A DNA stretch of 64,000 nucleotides from Microbacterium candidum (GTDB taxonomy: Bacteria; Actinomycetota; Actinomycetes; Actinomycetales; Microbacteriaceae): positions 186,001 to 250,000 of the forward strand of contig NZ_JASXSZ010000003.1 of the NCBI RefSeq assembly GCF_030315975.1. Reading direction: 5' to 3'. Of this stretch, positions 8,730 through 16,904 are shown piece after piece. The notes under the pieces are model-generated. The model was not told the origin of the DNA and ran no database searches. It saw only the letters and a list, made by a program, of their open reading frames with translations. Position 1 is the stretch's first letter; every line of letters begins with the position of its first letter. The position numbers and the translations under genes were made by a program.

Positions 8730-9755
8730 ATGCCCACTGAAACAGGTGTCGTCCACCTCGCCGACCGCGCGCCGCAGATCGGCGGAGCCGAGATGATCGC
8801 CTCCCTCGTCCCGCCGCCGCAGTTCGCCGCGGCCACCTTCGACTCGTACCGCGGCGATCCGGAGTTCCCGTCCCAGCAGGAGGCGAAGGAGCTGCTGATG
8901 CGGTTCGCGGGCCTCGGCGCGGAGCCTGTGAAGGGCGGATTCTTCCGCCGCGCCAAGAAGGCGCCCGAGGCGAAGCCGGGCGTGTACCTCGACGGCGGAT
9001 TCGGCGTCGGCAAGACGCACCTCCTCGCGTCGATCTACCACGCGATGCCGGTGCGCCGGAAGTACTTCGGCTCTTTCATCGAGTACACCGCCCTCGTCGG
9101 CGCTCTCGGCTACCAGAAGACCGTCGAGCTGTTCCGGGGCGCGGACCTCCTCTGCATCGACGAGTTCGAGCTCGACGACCCGGGCGACACGATGGTGATG
9201 ACGCGGCTCCTCGGCGAGCTCGTGGGCTCCGGGACGCGGTTGGCCGCGACATCCAACACCCCGCCCAACGCCCTCGGCGAAGGCCGGTTCGCCGCGCAGG
9301 ACTTCCTGCGCGAGATCCACGCGATGGCGGAGAGCTTCCAGACGATCCGCATCGACGGCACCGACTATCGGCACCGTGCTCTGGACGGACACGCGGCAGT
9401 GCTCGGCGAGCCCGCCTACGAGAAGGCGGTGGCGGATGCCGCGGCCGACGGTCTCGCTTCGGACGACGCGTTCGTCGACCTCGTCGCGCATCTCGCACGC
9501 GTGCATCCCTCGCGCTACATCCGGCTGCTCGACGGGCTCGACCTGATCGGCCTCCGCGACGTCGCCGTCCTCGATGACCAGTCGGCGGCGCTGCGCTTCG
9601 TCGCCTTCGTCGATCGCGCTTACGACGCGCAGATCCCGATTCGCGCGACCGGTACGAGCCTCGACCTGGTCTTCGGCGAGGAGATGCTCGCCGGCGGCTA
9701 TCGGAAGAAGTATCTGCGCGCCATCTCGCGCCTGGTGGCCCTGACGCTCGACTGA
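8730..9755 (+). CDS. zapE: ZapE/AFG1-family P-loop ATPase
   Basis: 341-aa AAA-type ATPase. Walker A 'GGFGVGKTHLL' (near residue 90), Walker B 'LLCIDEFELDD', and the family signature 'RLAATSNTPPNALGEGRF' are present. In Gram-negative bacteria ZapE stabilises or modulates the Z-ring; its mitochondrial relative AFG1 acts in protein quality control. The actinobacterial role is less clear. Start ATG 8730 is preceded by ACAGGA. Stand-alone, divergent from sseA. Confidence 0.9.
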   Translation: MPTETGVVHLADRAPQIGGAEMIASLVPPPQFAAATFDSYRGDPEFPSQQEAKELLMRFAGLGAEPVKGGFFRRAKKAPEAKPGVYLDGGFGVGKTHLLASIYHAMPVRRKYFGSFIEYTALVGALGYQKTVELFRGADLLCIDEFELDDPGDTMVMTRLLGELVGSGTRLAATSNTPPNALGEGRFAAQDFLREIHAMAESFQTIRIDGTDYRHRALDGHAAVLGEPAYEKAVADAAADGLASDDAFVDLVAHLARVHPSRYIRLLDGLDLIGLRDVAVLDDQSAALRFVAFVDRAYDAQIPIRATGTSLDLVFGEEMLAGGYRKKYLRAISRLVALTLD

Positions 9756-9761
9756 ACCGCC

Positions 9762-9808
9762 GAAACGTGATGTTCACACGCCGGCGGAGCCTGTAACGGG
9801 CGCGAAAC
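9762..9808 (+). promoter_or_regulatory. GlnR-like box upstream of amtB
   Basis: GTAAC (9793-9797)-N6-GAAAC (9804-9808) matches the core of the actinobacterial GlnR box (GTnAC-N6-GaAAC). A second degenerate pair, GAAAC (9762-9766)-N6-TTCAC (9773-9777), precedes it. The site lies 105-120 bp before an ammonium-transporter gene, the classical GlnR target. Regulator identity is inferred. Confidence 0.5.
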
Positions 9809-9912
9809 ACGCGGACCGGCCTCCGGAAACGTCCTCTCAGCAAACTCGCTACACCGAGTCGCTCAGCACGCGGCTCGGGATACCCGAGTTCCCTTGAGAG
9901 GCGGTTCCCCTC

Positions 9913-11181
9913 ATGCACCTCCTGGCAGCAGCTGCGAGCTATGACGCGAAGACATCCGTGAATTCGCTCTGGCTCCTCGTCGCGGCGGCCCTCGTCCTGC
10001 TGATGACTCCCGGCGTCGCATTCTTCTACGGAGGCATGGTCAAGGCGAAGAGCGTCATCTCGATGATGATGATGAGCTTCGGCGCGATCGCGCTCGTCGG
10101 CGTCCTGTGGATGCTGTACGGCTACGGCCTGTCCTTCGGCACGCCCCTCATCCCGCACGTGCTCGGCAACCCTTTCGACGGATTCATCGGGCTCGAGAAG
10201 TTCCTCGGGATCGGCAAGGGCGGGGCGATGAGCCCCGACCTGAACTCGCTCGCGTTCGCGGGCTTCCAGGCGACCTTCGCGATCATCACCGTCGCCCTGA
10301 TCTCCGGTGCCATCGCCGACCGGGTGAAGTTCGGCGCGTGGATGGTGTTCGCAGGGATCTGGGTCACGGTCGTGTACTTCCCGGTCGCGTACTGGGTGTT
10401 CAACCTGCAGAACGGATGGCTGGTGCAGGTCCTCGGCGTCAACGACTTCGCCGGCGGCACCGCGGTGCACATCAACGCGGGAGCTGCAGGCCTCGCCCTC
10501 GCCCTCGTGCTCGGCAAGCGCGTCGGCTTCCAGAAGGGCCTGCACAAGCCGCACAACGTGCCGCTGACGCTCCTCGGCGCCGCGCTCCTGTGGTTCGGCT
10601 GGTTCGGGTTCAACGCCGGGTCGGAGGGCGCCGTCGACGGCGTCGCCGCCATCGCCTGGATCAACACGCTGGCAGCCCCCGCCGCCGCGACGATCGGGTG
10701 GCTCGTCGTGGAGAAGATGAAGGACGGCAAGCCCACCTCGATCGGGGCCGCGTCCGGCGCCGTCGCGGGCCTCGTCGCCATCACCCCGGCGTGCAACATC
10801 CTCACGCCCGGATGGGCGATCGTCCTCGGGCTCATCACCGGCGCGATCTGCGCCATCGCGATCGAGATGAAGTGGAAGCTCGGGTTCGACGACTCGCTCG
10901 ACGTGGTCGGAATCCACCTCGTCGGCGGTGTCATCGGCACGCTGTACATCGGCATCTTCGGCGCGGGCATCGGCCTGCTCGACACCGGTTCGTTCAAGCA
11001 GCTCGGTGTGCAGGCGGTGGGAGCGTTCAGCGTGCTGATCTACTCGTTCGTCATCGCATACGTCATCGGCTGGGTCATCCAGAAGACGATGGGCTTCCGC
11101 ATCACCAACGAGGACGAGATCGCCGGCGTCGACACCGTCGTCCACGGCGAGGAGGGCTACCTGCTCGACGCGCGGATCTGA
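9913..11181 (+). CDS. amtB: Ammonium transporter Amt
   Basis: 422-aa Amt/MEP/Rh-family channel with about eleven membrane helices. The substrate-path histidines lie in 'GGTAVHINAGAAGLAL' and 'DVVGIHLVGGVIGTLY', and the signature 'FFYGGMVKAKSVISMMMMSF' is intact. It takes up ammonium when nitrogen is scarce. The start ATG follows GAGAGG at 11-nt spacing; a short CTCGGG/CCCGAG hairpin lies in the leader. No PII (glnK) gene follows, unlike in many bacteria. Probably controlled by the GlnR-like box upstream. Confidence 0.96.
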   Translation: MHLLAAAASYDAKTSVNSLWLLVAAALVLLMTPGVAFFYGGMVKAKSVISMMMMSFGAIALVGVLWMLYGYGLSFGTPLIPHVLGNPFDGFIGLEKFLGIGKGGAMSPDLNSLAFAGFQATFAIITVALISGAIADRVKFGAWMVFAGIWVTVVYFPVAYWVFNLQNGWLVQVLGVNDFAGGTAVHINAGAAGLALALVLGKRVGFQKGLHKPHNVPLTLLGAALLWFGWFGFNAGSEGAVDGVAAIAWINTLAAPAAATIGWLVVEKMKDGKPTSIGAASGAVAGLVAITPACNILTPGWAIVLGLITGAICAIAIEMKWKLGFDDSLDVVGIHLVGGVIGTLYIGIFGAGIGLLDTGSFKQLGVQAVGAFSVLIYSFVIAYVIGWVIQKTMGFRITNEDEIAGVDTVVHGEEGYLLDARI

Positions 11182-11200
11182 TCGCCGCGAATACCGTCCA

Positions 11201-11228
11201 GGGGCGCCGCGCACTCGCGCGGCGCCCC
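11201..11228 (+). terminator. amtB terminator
   Basis: A perfect 12-bp stem (GGGGCGCCGCGC / GCGCGGCGCCCC) with loop ACTC lies 19 nt after the amtB stop. GC-rich, no T-run. Confidence 0.75.
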
Positions 11229-11258
11229 GTGCGCGCGTCCGGGCGAGGGGCGCCCGGC

Positions 11259-11264
11259 TATCGT
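11259..11264 (+). promoter_or_regulatory. Leaderless-type -10 for the PemK-like gene
   Basis: TATCGT ends exactly 6 nt before GTG 11271. No Shine-Dalgarno precedes the start, so transcription should begin at the start codon. Confidence 0.5.
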
Positions 11265-11270
11265 GAGCGG

Positions 11271-11798
11271 GTGGCCCGTGGCATCCTCTCGTCGATCTTC
11301 AGCTTCCTGTTCCCGTCGCGCACCCCGGCGCGGACGGCCGCGCCCGCCCCTTCGGGCGGCCTCGACACACCAGGACGCGCGGGCGCGGCGGCCACGGTCG
11401 AGATCGATCCGCCGGGCCGTCACGCCCTGCGGATCACGTATGCCCCCGTGCGCGATGCGGTCCCGGATGCGGGGGAGGTCGTCTGGACGTGGGTGCCGTA
11501 TGCGGAGCGGGACGGCCGCGGAAAGGACCGTCCCGTGCTCGTCATCGGGCGGCGGGATGCGGATACCGTCTACGCCGTGAAGCTGACGAGCAAGGCCCAC
11601 GACGGGCAGCGCGATTTCCTGCCGATCGGCTCGGGTCCGTGGGACGCCCAGGGTCGGCCGTCCTGGGTCGACGTCGACCAGTTCTACCTCGTCCACCGGA
11701 AGGGAATGCGCCGGGAGGCCGCGGCACTCGACCTCGACCGGTTCACGCGCATCGCGGCGGAGCTGCACCGCCGATACGGCTGGGCCGTCGGCAACTGA
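11271..11798 (+). CDS. PemK/MazF-fold family protein (orphan)
   Basis: 175 aa. After a hydrophobic/basic N-terminus (about 16 residues) and an Ala/Pro linker, residues about 60-175 match the actinobacterial PemK-like family ('VWTWVPYAERDGRGKDRPVLVIGRR' region and 'VDVDQFYLVHR'). PemK/MazF proteins are mostly mRNA endoribonucleases, but no antitoxin gene lies next to this one (amtB upstream, serine hydrolase downstream), so toxicity is not implied. The GTG start is leaderless-type. It may be a housekeeping relative of the toxin fold. Confidence 0.8.
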   Translation: MARGILSSIFSFLFPSRTPARTAAPAPSGGLDTPGRAGAAATVEIDPPGRHALRITYAPVRDAVPDAGEVVWTWVPYAERDGRGKDRPVLVIGRRDADTVYAVKLTSKAHDGQRDFLPIGSGPWDAQGRPSWVDVDQFYLVHRKGMRREAAALDLDRFTRIAAELHRRYGWAVGN

Positions 11799-11841
11799 CG
11801 CTACGCTGACCGGACCGCCGGCCACCGACGAAAGGCCTCAC

Positions 11842-12945
11842 GTGCCCGAGACTCTGAGCGACGTCCTCATCCGCCACGTGAGGGCGGGAACGATTCCCGG
11901 CGCCGTCGGCGCATACGGAGACGACGACCCGGTCGCCATCGGGCGTGTCTCCCCGGACGGCGCCGAGATCAGTCCGAACGCCGTCTTCCGCATCCAGTCG
12001 ATGACGAAGGCGGTGACAGCGGTCGCGACCTTGCGACTCGTGCAGGACGGCATCCTTGCGCTGGATGATCCCGTCGACGCCTGGCTGCCCGAGCTCAGCG
12101 CTCCACTCGCTCTGCCGCACCCCGATGCGCCGCTCGACGAGGCCCGTCCTGCCCTCCGGCCGATCACGGTGCGCCACCTGCTGACCAACACCTCCGGCTA
12201 CGGGATGATGACGACCGACTCCGCGCTGCGGACGGCGATGGTCGAGGCAGGGGTGGAGGCGGGCGCGGAGCCGGTGCCGTTCGGCGCGCAGGAGTGGCTC
12301 GACAGGATGGCGGCGCTCCCGCTCGCGTTCGACCCGGGGGACGGATGGCGCTATCACCACTCCTTCGGCGTGCTCGGCATCCTGCTTGGACGCGTCGGTC
12401 ACGGCACGGCGGAGGAGGTCCTCCGTGCGACCGTCTTCGATCCCGCCGGGATGGTCGACACCGGGTTCACGGTGCGGCCCGGCGAGGAGGACCGTCTCCT
12501 CGCGGCGTTCCGGCGCACGGCTGAGGGGCTGACGCAGACCGAGCCCGCGGGAGCCGGCTTCTCCGTCGCCCCCGCACCGTTCGACGTGAGTCATTCCGAA
12601 CTCGTCTCGACGGTCGCCGACTACCGCGCGTTCCTGCGCGCACTGAGGGACGGCCTCCTGATCGAGCGGGAGCTCGTCGCCGAGCTGCGCCGCGATCAGG
12701 TCCCCGCCGCGGCCAAGGCGGAGGACAGCTTCTTCCCCGGGTTCTGGGCGGGGACGGGCTGGGGATACGGCGTCTCGATCGTGACGGACGGCGCCCACCG
12801 CGGGAGGTTCGGCTGGTCGGGAGGCCTGGGGACGGATTTCTTCGTCGATCCGGACGGCACGATCTGCGTCGTCATGGCGCAGGTGGAGATGGACGACCGC
12901 GTGTTCGGTCTGCTGGGCGAACTGCAGGGTGTCACGGGGAGCTGA
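11842..12945 (+). CDS. Serine hydrolase of the beta-lactamase (class C/PBP4*) family
   Basis: 367-aa cytosolic-looking enzyme (no signal peptide). The SxxK nucleophile/base pair is Ser53-Lys56 in 'QSMTK', and Tyr in 'WRYHHSFGVLG' is the likely second-motif residue. Relatives include esterases, DD-peptidases and EstB-like hydrolases; without a signal peptide an esterase role is more likely than cell-wall work. GTG 11842 follows GAAAGG. Ends 58 nt before the convergent response-regulator gene. Confidence 0.88.
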   Translation: MPETLSDVLIRHVRAGTIPGAVGAYGDDDPVAIGRVSPDGAEISPNAVFRIQSMTKAVTAVATLRLVQDGILALDDPVDAWLPELSAPLALPHPDAPLDEARPALRPITVRHLLTNTSGYGMMTTDSALRTAMVEAGVEAGAEPVPFGAQEWLDRMAALPLAFDPGDGWRYHHSFGVLGILLGRVGHGTAEEVLRATVFDPAGMVDTGFTVRPGEEDRLLAAFRRTAEGLTQTEPAGAGFSVAPAPFDVSHSELVSTVADYRAFLRALRDGLLIERELVAELRRDQVPAAAKAEDSFFPGFWAGTGWGYGVSIVTDGAHRGRFGWSGGLGTDFFVDPDGTICVVMAQVEMDDRVFGLLGELQGVTGS

Positions 12946-12961
12946 GACCTCTGGGTTCGCA

Positions 12962-12983
12962 GGTCCGGCGGTCGCGCCGGACC
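12962..12983. terminator. Bidirectional terminator between convergent genes
   Basis: GGTCCGGCG (12962-12970), loop GTCG, CGCCGGACC (12975-12983): a perfect 9-bp stem placed between the serine hydrolase gene and the minus-strand response-regulator gene. Confidence 0.7.
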
Positions 12984-13003
12984 GCGTCCCATCCCGTCGA
13001 GGA

Positions 13004-13633
13004 TTAGAGGATGCCGCGCCGATAGGCGGCGGCGACCGCCGCGGCGCGATCGGGGACCCCGAGTTTCGCATAGACATTCAGCAGATGCGTCTTGACGGTC
13101 GACTGGCTGATGAACAGCGCCCGCCCGACGGCGGCGTTCGTGTTTCCTTCGGCCACGAGCTGCAGGACCTCCTGCTCGCGCTCGGTGAGGACTCCGGCTT
13201 CGGGATCCGGACGCACGCCGCGGACGAGCATCGCGGCGACGGACGGCGCGAGAACGGGCTCGCGCCGTGCCGTGGCGCGCACGGCGGCGACGAGCTCGTC
13301 GCGTCCGGCATCCTTCAACAGGTAGCCGGTCGCGCCGGCGCGGAGCGCGGCGACGGCGTCATCGTCGGCGTCGAAGGTGGTGAGGACGAGGATCGGGACG
13401 TCGTCCCCGCCCTCGCGAAGCGTGCGGATGGCTTCGACCCCGGTCATCCGCGGCATTCTGAGGTCGAGCACGAGGACGTCCGGATGCGCCGTGCGGGCCA
13501 GATGGACGGCATCCGCTCCGGTGCCGCCCGTGCCGACGACCTCGATGCCGTCGGCCTGCGCGAGGATGCCGACGAGGCCGTCGCGGACGACGGGGTGATC
13601 GTCCACGACGACGATGCGGAGTGCGTCGGTCAT
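13004..13633 (-). CDS. NarL/FixJ-family response regulator (LuxR-type)
   Basis: 209 aa. Receiver domain residues 1-120 with phosphoacceptor Asp in 'VLVLDLRMPRMTG' and switch Lys in 'YLLKDAG'; C-terminal LuxR helix-turn-helix ('LTEREQEVLQLVAEGNTNAAV', 'ISQSTVKTHLLNVYAKLGV'). The ATG overlaps the histidine-kinase stop by 4 bp (ATGA), so kinase and regulator are made together. Its likely targets are the operon itself or the nearby ABC transporter, which is inference from position. Confidence 0.95.
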   Translation of the reverse strand: MTDALRIVVVDDHPVVRDGLVGILAQADGIEVVGTGGTGADAVHLARTAHPDVLVLDLRMPRMTGVEAIRTLREGGDDVPILVLTTFDADDDAVAALRAGATGYLLKDAGRDELVAAVRATARREPVLAPSVAAMLVRGVRPDPEAGVLTEREQEVLQLVAEGNTNAAVGRALFISQSTVKTHLLNVYAKLGVPDRAAAVAAAYRRGIL

Positions 13634-14853
13634 GCGGGATCCTTCCGAGGGCTGTTCGGGGACGGCGTCAGGGGAGCGCGGGCCGAGACCACCGTCCCGC
13701 CTCCGGGCTCCGACTCGATGTCGATCGTGCCGCCGACCCGGGCCATCCGATCGCGCATCGCAATGACGCCGTAGCCGCCTGCCGTACTGGGCCGGGCGGG
13801 GACGTTGACGGGGTCGTATCCGGTTCCGTCGTCTGCGATGTCCATGACCAGAGCGTCGGCGAACCACGTGAGCGTGACGGAGGCGAGGGTGGCGTCCGCG
13901 TGCCGCGCGATGTTCGCGAGAGCCTCCTGGAGGACGCGCAGAAGGGTGCTCGCGACGTCGGGACCGACACCGGCCGCGGCATCCGGCAGCGAGAGCCGCG
14001 TGGAGACCCCGGCGCGGAGACCCCATTGCTCGGTCGTGCGCCGGATCGCTGTCGTGAGGTCCGTCCCGTCCAGAGCGGCGGGCGAGAGCTCCGCGACCGC
14101 ACGTCGTGCCTCGCGCAGACTCTCCCTGGCGATGGCCGCCGCCTGATCGAGATGGTGGAGGTCGTCCTGGCTCGCCGTCCCTCCGGCGCTCGTGTCGATC
14201 GCGTCGAGCTGCGTGATGACGCCGACGAGCCCCTGAGCCACGGTGTCGTGGATCTCGCGGGCGAGCCGCTGTCGTTCGTCCGCGCGTGCTTCAGCCCGCG
14301 CACGCGCGACGAGCTGCTCACGCAGCCGTTCGTTCTCCTCGAGGGCTGCGCGGCGCTCTTCGGCGAGCGTGCGCATGCTGTGATAGACCCACGTCAGGAA
14401 GCACATCGCGCCGACGTTCAGCAGCATGATCGCGACGGTGACGGCGATATGGGACGCATCCTGAATGTGCAGCCCGTTCGCCTGTGCGATCGCCGCCAGC
14501 ACCGCGAACGCGGAGACGGAGATCAGGCGCCATGGCCACGCGATCACGGCGAACGAAAAGATATACCCCGCGAGCGCGAGCACGCCGTACCAGGGCGCGA
14601 GAGCGGTGAGCGCGCAGACGAAGGCGAAGAACCCGGCGACGAAGACGGCCATCGCGCCGGGGCGCGAGCGCAGGGCGCGGGGGAGTGTGAACAGCCCCAG
14701 CATCCAGATCGTCATCGCGCCGAGCAGGCCGTAGATCGCCCCTGTGCCGGATCCGCCCGTGAAGGTGAACCCGGTCACGATGGCGACGATCACGTAGGGG
14801 CCGGCCGCGACGATGATCCGACCGATCCGGTCGGCGGACCGCACGTGTGTCAC
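13630..14853 (-). CDS. Sensor histidine kinase (NarL/DesK-type, HisKA_3)
   Basis: 407 aa. N-terminal block of about five to six membrane helices (residues 10-165) with almost no extracellular loop, then a coiled segment, the dimerisation/phosphoacceptor box 'LAREIHDTVAQGLVGVITQL' and a C-terminal HATPase domain ('DDGTGYDPVN', 'GGYGVIAMRDRMA'). The compact sensor suggests membrane-intrinsic sensing, for example of envelope stress or a membrane-active compound. GTG 14853 overlaps the stop of the small membrane protein by 4 bp. Confidence 0.93.
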   Translation of the reverse strand: MTHVRSADRIGRIIVAAGPYVIVAIVTGFTFTGGSGTGAIYGLLGAMTIWMLGLFTLPRALRSRPGAMAVFVAGFFAFVCALTALAPWYGVLALAGYIFSFAVIAWPWRLISVSAFAVLAAIAQANGLHIQDASHIAVTVAIMLLNVGAMCFLTWVYHSMRTLAEERRAALEENERLREQLVARARAEARADERQRLAREIHDTVAQGLVGVITQLDAIDTSAGGTASQDDLHHLDQAAAIARESLREARRAVAELSPAALDGTDLTTAIRRTTEQWGLRAGVSTRLSLPDAAAGVGPDVASTLLRVLQEALANIARHADATLASVTLTWFADALVMDIADDGTGYDPVNVPARPSTAGGYGVIAMRDRMARVGGTIDIESEPGGGTVVSARAPLTPSPNSPRKDPA

Positions 14854-15227
14854 CCGGACGCCTTCCTGCGGGGAAGGATGAGGGTCCCCGCGGTCAGCAG
14901 GAGCAGCCCGCACACGATCTGCTCGACGACGAACCACGGGGGCAGGAGCCCCGGGATCGAGACGACCACGGCGATGGCGACCATCATGACGGCGGTGACG
15001 ATACGCCACCGCAGAAGGCCACGGGAGCTGCCGCGGACGGCTTGCGTCGCGAACACGAACATCAGTATGCCGGTCGCCGCGACGATGGACCCGCGGATCC
15101 ATGCCGCGACCGCGGCTTCGTGCGGCGCGACGGTGGACAGGATTCCGAGCGCGAGGAGGCTGAGAAGGCTCAGCGCGACGTAGCACGCGACGACGGTGCG
15201 GGCGATGGTGAGGCGCTTGGTGTTCAT
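14850..15227 (-). CDS. Small four-helix membrane protein, first gene of the two-component operon
   Basis: 125 aa, about four transmembrane helices, no recognised domain. It overlaps the kinase start by 4 bp (GTGA), so the three genes form one translationally coupled unit. Such fixed linkage suggests an accessory role in sensing, or a target that the kinase monitors. Start ATG 15227; no clear ribosome-binding site was seen. Confidence 0.75.
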   Translation of the reverse strand: MNTKRLTIARTVVACYVALSLLSLLALGILSTVAPHEAAVAAWIRGSIVAATGILMFVFATQAVRGSSRGLLRWRIVTAVMMVAIAVVVSIPGLLPPWFVVEQIVCGLLLLTAGTLILPRRKASG

Positions 15228-15304
15228 GCATCCCAGCGTCGTCTCGGCGTGTTCTTGCGGGATCGACCGGGTGGCTCGAAGGCATCAGCCGATCGGTGGA
15301 TGCT

Positions 15305-15320
15305 GCGGCGGCAGCGCCGC
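15305..15320 (-). terminator. Hairpin after the ABC permease gene
   Basis: GCGGCG / CGCCGC with a 4-nt loop lies just past the permease stop (minus strand). Short stem; probable weak terminator before the two-component operon. Confidence 0.4.
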
Positions 15321-15323
15321 GCG

Positions 15324-16904
15324 TCAGATGGGGAACGCCTTGATGCGCTGGAGAAGGCCGGGGGCGGACCGGTCGAGGACCCGTCCTCCGACGATCACGC
15401 CGCCGACGATGACCGCGCCTCCGACGATGACGCCGGCGAGGAGGGCGACGGCGCCCAGGGGAGCGGATGCGGTGGCCATCGCGATGATCGCGAGGATCAG
15501 AGCCGGAGCCGCCAGCACCAGGCATGCGCCCATCACGACGAACACGAGCATCCCACTGGCGAACGTCTGCCCCGGCACCGTCTTGAACGGGCTGTCGCCC
15601 GCACGGGGCACCGGCACGACCACGAGCGCCGACGAGACCGCCGACACCCCGTAGCCGACCAGGACCAGCCCGAGGGCTCCGCCGAGCACGGCGGGCAGGC
15701 GGTCCCAGGTCTCGGAGATCGCGGCGACCGCGACGGCGATCACGATGATGGCGGGAACTCCCACGGATGCGGCGGCCAGCGCTCGCCCCCAGCGGTCGGC
15801 ACGGCCGGTGACTCCGGACGACAGGACGGAGGCGAACGCCGTGCCGTCGTACGAGATGTCGGCATAGCCGCCGACCGCGAGGATGAGCGCGACCAGCACC
15901 GCGGACGCGCCGAACATCACCCCGTCGACACCGGTGGTGAACGCGAACAGTGCGGGGAACAGCGGGATGAAGATGAGCTGGCGCAGGTATCGCGGATCAC
16001 GGACCCAGGCGGTGAGCGAGCGCGCCCACGTCGCGCCGACGCCGCCGGTCGGCATCACGCCGAAGAGTCCGAGCGCGCCCGACTTCACGGTCTTGGTCGC
16101 CCGCCGCGGCCGCGAGCTCGTCAAGGCCTGCAGCGCCCACGCCCACACGAACCACAGCGCGACCAGCGTCCCGATCGCGATGGCCAGCTTGCACAGCGCG
16201 GGGAGCCACGCTCCTGCTGCGACGTCGCCGGGCACGGCCCACGCGGCGCCGATCGGCGTCCACCCGAGGATCGTGCCGGCGAGCCCGAGTCGTGCCGGCA
16301 GGTCGCCCGCCGCGTCGAGCAGGCCGAGGACCCCCGTCAGGATCGGCCCCGTCATGATCAGGAGGCCGATGACGATCGTGCCGATGATCTCGCGCCCGCG
16401 GCGTCGACCGGAGAAGCCCGTGGTGAGGGTGGTGATGAGACGGCTGACGAGTACGCACGTCAGCACCGAGATCGCGATCATGGGCAGGGCCGAGGCGGCG
16501 GCCGCAGGCCAGCGGACCCACAGGACGATCGAGGAAAGAGCGGCGAGGGTCGTCGCGATCCCGGGGATGCCGGTCAGTCCCGTGCCTGTCAGGGCGACCA
16601 TGAGCTGGCGCCTCGAGAACGGGAACGGCGCCAGGCGCTCGCCATCCACCGTCCCGTCGGACCCCGACACGATCACCGGGCCGAAGGCCCAGCCGAGAAG
16701 CAGGGCGGACCCTCCGACCACCGCGATCGCCCGGATGACGTCGAGACCCTGCAGGATGCTGACGGCGACGAGTCCCGCCACGACGGCGCCGAGCAGCCAC
16801 AGGGCGCCCAGCATCCCGAAGATGAAGCCGACGAGTTGCCACGGGCTGCGCGCAAGGGTGTTGGCGAGGAGGCGGTACCGCAGCTTCAGGACTGTCGCAA
16901 CCAC
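15324..16904 (-). CDS. ABC transporter permease (large multi-helix)
   Basis: 526 aa with about ten to twelve hydrophobic helices and no ATPase motifs. It resembles actinobacterial exporter permeases paired with DrrA/CcmA-type ATPases ('SRRQLMVALTGTGLTGIPG' near the N-terminus). GTG 16904 is preceded by GGAGGGG and overlaps the ATPase gene by 19 bp. Substrate unknown. The neighbouring two-component system with a compact membrane sensor makes a drug, peptide or lipid exporter plausible, but this is inference. Confidence 0.85.
   Translation of the reverse strand: MVATVLKLRYRLLANTLARSPWQLVGFIFGMLGALWLLGAVVAGLVAVSILQGLDVIRAIAVVGGSALLLGWAFGPVIVSGSDGTVDGERLAPFPFSRRQLMVALTGTGLTGIPGIATTLAALSSIVLWVRWPAAAASALPMIAISVLTCVLVSRLITTLTTGFSGRRRGREIIGTIVIGLLIMTGPILTGVLGLLDAAGDLPARLGLAGTILGWTPIGAAWAVPGDVAAGAWLPALCKLAIAIGTLVALWFVWAWALQALTSSRPRRATKTVKSGALGLFGVMPTGGVGATWARSLTAWVRDPRYLRQLIFIPLFPALFAFTTGVDGVMFGASAVLVALILAVGGYADISYDGTAFASVLSSGVTGRADRWGRALAAASVGVPAIIVIAVAVAAISETWDRLPAVLGGALGLVLVGYGVSAVSSALVVVPVPRAGDSPFKTVPGQTFASGMLVFVVMGACLVLAAPALILAIIAMATASAPLGAVALLAGVIVGGAVIVGGVIVGGRVLDRSAPGLLQRIKAFPI

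Noticed and set aside
9756..9912. AmtR box at the amtB promoter
   Set aside because: No match to the corynebacterial ATCTATAG-type motif; the GlnR-like core fits better.
16886..16904. A frameshift between the ABC ATPase and permease genes
   Set aside because: The 19-bp overlap contains a good ribosome site and GTG start for the permease; both proteins are full length.
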